From assembly GCF_019737615.1 (NCBI RefSeq), contig NZ_JAHKKS010000003.1, positions 224,001-288,000 of the forward strand: a DNA stretch of 64,000 bases. Reading direction: 5' to 3'. Made by a program: the position numbers and the translations under genes. Origin of the DNA: Sphingobium xanthum. GTDB taxonomy: Bacteria > Pseudomonadota > Alphaproteobacteria > Sphingomonadales > Sphingomonadaceae. This document shows, one piece after another, positions 61,950 to 64,000 of this stretch. Position 1 is the first letter of the stretch, and each line of letters starts with the position of its first letter. The notes beneath the pieces are model-generated. The model was not told the DNA's origin. It ran no database searches and worked only from the letters and a program-made list of their open reading frames with translations.

Positions 61950-62312
61950 ATGGCACGTGTGAAACGTGGTACGACCACGAAGGCGAAGCATAAGCGGATT
62001 CTGGAACAGGCGAAGGGCTATTATGGCCGTCGCAAGAACACCATCCGCATCGCGCGTCAGGCCGTCGAGAAGGCCGGCCAGTACGCCTATCGCGACCGCA
62101 AGGTCAAGAAGCGCAGCTTCCGCGCGCTCTGGATCCAGCGCATCAACGCTGCGGTCCGCATGGAAGGCCTCACCTATGGCCAGTTCATGCATGGCCTGAA
62201 GCTTGCCGGCGTCGAGCTGGACCGCAAGGTCCTCGCCGACATCGCGATGCACGAAGGCGACGTTTTCAAGGGCATCATCGCTCAGGCTCGGGCTGCGCTG
62301 CCCGCCGCCTGA
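61950..62312 (+). CDS. rplT: Ribosomal protein bL20
   Basis: 120 aa: [20 protein letters not shown]..., then a C-terminal globular domain ending ARAALPAA. Binds 23S rRNA in early 50S assembly. A strong terminator follows, so pheS further downstream is not strictly co-transcribed. Confidence 0.98.
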   Translation: MARVKRGTTTKAKHKRILEQAKGYYGRRKNTIRIARQAVEKAGQYAYRDRKVKKRSFRALWIQRINAAVRMEGLTYGQFMHGLKLAGVELDRKVLADIAMHEGDVFKGIIAQARAALPAA

Positions 62313-62335
62313 TCGAACGCGATCCAAGATTTTAC

Positions 62336-62371
62336 AAAAGGGCGCTGGGCATTGTTCCGGCGCCCTTTTTT
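62336..62371 (+). terminator. Rho-independent terminator of rpmI-rplT
   Basis: A 13-bp stem with one wobble (62336-62348 with 62357-62369), 8-base loop and six or more T. Confidence 0.9.
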
Positions 62372-62501
62372 GTACCGTTGCGGGACACACGGGCCGGAAC
62401 TCGGGCGAAAGGCGTCGTAAACGGTTTTGCAAGCTTTTCGCGACTGCGGCATATGCTCTTCCCGTGGGAGATGCAGTTTCCTGAGTGGGAAGGAATTACG
62501 C

Positions 62502-63131
62502 ATGAAGAAGTGTGTTCTGGCTCTTGCCGCGCTCGCGGCCCTGCCGACCGCCGCGAATGCGACGGCTTTCACCAATGGCGGCTTTGAGATCGGTCCCAAT
62601 CCCGGCGGCTTCACAACGTTGAGCGCTCCCTCGGCAGCGATCACCGGCTGGACCGTTACCGGCGGCAGCATCGACTATATCGGCAGCCACTGGCAGCCGG
62701 GCGAAGGGTCGCGCAGCATCGATCTGAACGGCAACTCGATCGGCACGATCGCCCAGACGTTCGATACCGTCATCGGCATGACCTATACCGTGAAGTTCCT
62801 GCTCTCGGGCAATCCGGACGGCGCGCCGACGCTCAAGACGCTCGACGTCTCGGCGACCGGCGGCAGCACGGTCGGCTACAGCTTCTCGACGGCCGGCATT
62901 TCGCGTGCCGCGATGGGCTGGGAAAGCAAGACCTATCTCTTCACGGCGACCGGCCTGTCCACGACGCTCACCTTCGCCTCGACGACTCCGGGCGCCTTCT
63001 ATGGCCCGGCGCTGGATGGCGTGTCGGTCACGGCCGTTCCCGAGCCGGCGACCTGGGCGATGATGATCGGTGGCCTCGGCCTCGTCGGCGCCTCGATGCG
63101 CCGCCGCAAGACGGCGGTCAGCTTCGCCTGA
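62502..63131 (+). CDS. PEPxxWA-CTERM sorted protein, choice-of-anchor C/DUF642-like
   Basis: 209 aa from the ATG at 62502, with GAAGGAA upstream. Signal peptide (MKKCVLALAALAALPTAANA); mature part FTNGGFEIG..., GGSIDYIGSHWQPGEGSRSIDLNGNSIGTIAQTFDTVIGMTYTVKFLLSGNP is the choice-of-anchor C/DUF642 beta-sandwich. The C-terminus VPEPATWAMMIGGLGLVG plus SMRRRK is an exosortase-type PEPxxWA-CTERM signal. Likely a surface or matrix protein; the exosortase is not in the window. It lies between rplT and pheS, each bounded by terminators. Confidence 0.92.
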   Translation: MKKCVLALAALAALPTAANATAFTNGGFEIGPNPGGFTTLSAPSAAITGWTVTGGSIDYIGSHWQPGEGSRSIDLNGNSIGTIAQTFDTVIGMTYTVKFLLSGNPDGAPTLKTLDVSATGGSTVGYSFSTAGISRAAMGWESKTYLFTATGLSTTLTFASTTPGAFYGPALDGVSVTAVPEPATWAMMIGGLGLVGASMRRRKTAVSFA

Positions 63132-63152
63132 TCCAACAGCCCAAGAATAGAT

Positions 63153-63184
63153 AGGGCGCCGGAGACATCCTCCGGCGCCCTTTT
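63153..63184 (+). terminator. Rho-independent terminator of the PEPxxWA-CTERM gene
   Basis: A perfect 12-bp stem (63153-63164 with 63170-63181), 5-base loop, then TTTT. It isolates the sorted-protein gene from pheS. Confidence 0.88.
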
Positions 63185-63217
63185 CGTTTGTCCCGAATTA
63201 GGCTAGCGGACCGCCCC

Positions 63218-64000
63218 ATGAGCGAGATCACATCCCTGAAGGACGGCCTGCTGGCCGATATCGCGGCGGCGGACACTCTGGACGCCGTCGAGGCGCTGCG
63301 CGTCGGCGCGCTCGGCAAGAGCGGGGTCGTGACCGGCCTGCTCAAAACGCTGGGCGCGATGAGCCCGGAAGAGCGCCAGAGCAAGGGTCCCGCGATCCAC
63401 GATCTGCGCGAAACCGTGACCGGCGCGATCGCTGCGCGCAAGGCTGCGCTGGAGACGGCGGCGCTGGATGCGCGCCTGTCCGCCGAGCGGATCGACATGA
63501 CCTTGCCGGCCGAGGCGCCGCTGCAGGGCAGCGTGCATCCGGTCAGCCAGGTGATGGACGAGCTGGCGGAAATTTTTGCCGATCTCGGCTTCTCGGTCGC
63601 GACCGGCCCGGAGATCGAGGACGACTGGCGCAACTTCACCGCGCTCAACATTCCCGAGACGCATCCAGCGCGCGCGATGCACGACACTTTCTATTTCGGC
63701 GACAATTACAAGGCGGCCGGCGGCAATGGCGAGACCGGCGCGATGCTGCTGCGCACCCACACTTCGCCCGTGCAGATCCGCACCATGATGAGCGAGCAGC
63801 CGCCGATCCGCATCATCGCGCCGGGCCGCGTCTATCGATCGGACTCGGACGCGACGCACACGCCGATGTTCCACCAGATCGAAGGCCTGGTCATCGACAA
63901 GGGCATCCATCTCGGCCACCTCAAATGGACGCTGGAGACCTTCCTCAAGGCGTTCTTCGAGCGCGAGGACATCGTCCTGCGCCTGCGCCCCAGCTATTTC
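63218..64000 (+). CDS. pheS: Phenylalanyl-tRNA synthetase alpha subunit, N-terminal part
   Basis: The first 261 codons are present; the gene runs off the window. N-terminal coiled-coil, then the class II core: [87 protein letters not shown] (motif 2). Charges tRNA-Phe in an alpha2-beta2 complex with PheT, expected downstream. Confidence 0.97.
   Translation, partial: MSEITSLKDGLLADIAAADTLDAVEALRVGALGKSGVVTGLLKTLGAMSPEERQSKGPAIHDLRETVTGAIAARKAALETAALDARLSAERIDMTLPAEAPLQGSVHPVSQVMDELAEIFADLGFSVATGPEIEDDWRNFTALNIPETHPARAMHDTFYFGDNYKAAGGNGETGAMLLRTHTSPVQIRTMMSEQPPIRIIAPGRVYRSDSDATHTPMFHQIEGLVIDKGIHLGHLKWTLETFLKAFFEREDIVLRLRPSYF

Overview
The window is a GC-rich chromosomal segment from an alphaproteobacterium, most likely order Sphingomonadales. 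The pointers are a TonB-dependent receptor tail, two proteins with PEP-CTERM sorting signals (one of the PEPxxWA type common in sphingomonads), DUF4199 and DUF6152 proteins, CheB/CheD/CheR-type chemotaxis, and the gene neighbourhoods secB-tim44-mltA-smr and bamE-CBP3 chaperone-DUF177. Coding density is high and nearly every gene is intact. I saw no rRNA, tRNA, CRISPR array, integrase or transposase.

Layout. (1) 1-5.2 kb: TonB-dependent receptor C-terminus, a TPR/aspartyl beta-hydroxylase-like protein, two tandem two-cysteine secreted proteins and two sulfotransferase-like proteins. (2) 5.2-7.8 kb: clpB with a good RpoH-type promoter. (3) 8-23.1 kb: a chemotaxis island. It opens with an unusual redox operon on the minus strand (di-heme cytochrome c peroxidase, cupredoxin, and a chemoreceptor whose N-terminus is a complete cytochrome b561). 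Then come two more chemoreceptors with CheR-docking tails, a STAS protein, cheA, cheR, cheB, cheD, cheY, cheW and a second CheB that has lost its catalytic Ser and His. (4) 23.2-30.8 kb: membrane-tethered LuxR regulator with a DUF4199 partner, M28 peptidase, a PEP-CTERM protein with a papain-like core, M16 peptidase and a small protein. (5) 30.9-35.3 kb: ybgC-tolQRAB-pal. (6) 35.5-40.5 kb: ruvB and ruvA split by an opposite-strand HbpS/GlcG-like gene, a cupin, dapE and a tandem STAS-like pair. (7) 40.5-45.5 kb: smr, mltA, tim44, secB, murJ. (8) 45.6-51.9 kb: a DUF6152 pair, a SnoaL-like protein, an acyl-CoA synthetase-like enzyme, DUF177, CBP3 chaperone, bamE and a membrane protein. (9) 51.9-64 kb: maeB, mutS, glnD, nitroreductase, a tandem Usp with a perfect FNR/Anr box, rpmI-rplT, a PEPxxWA-CTERM gene and the start of pheS.

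How it fits together. Most of the window is core housekeeping: protein quality control, envelope integrity, repair, lysine/peptidoglycan precursors, nitrogen sensing and translation. The part I find most novel is 7993-11601. Periplasmic heme and copper proteins are encoded in a tight operon with a chemoreceptor carrying its own di-heme b-type cytochrome, next to a full che operon. This suggests direct coupling of respiratory or peroxide-linked electron flow to motility; that function is inference from gene content and domain order. The degenerate CheB2 at the end of the che operon is the second notable feature.
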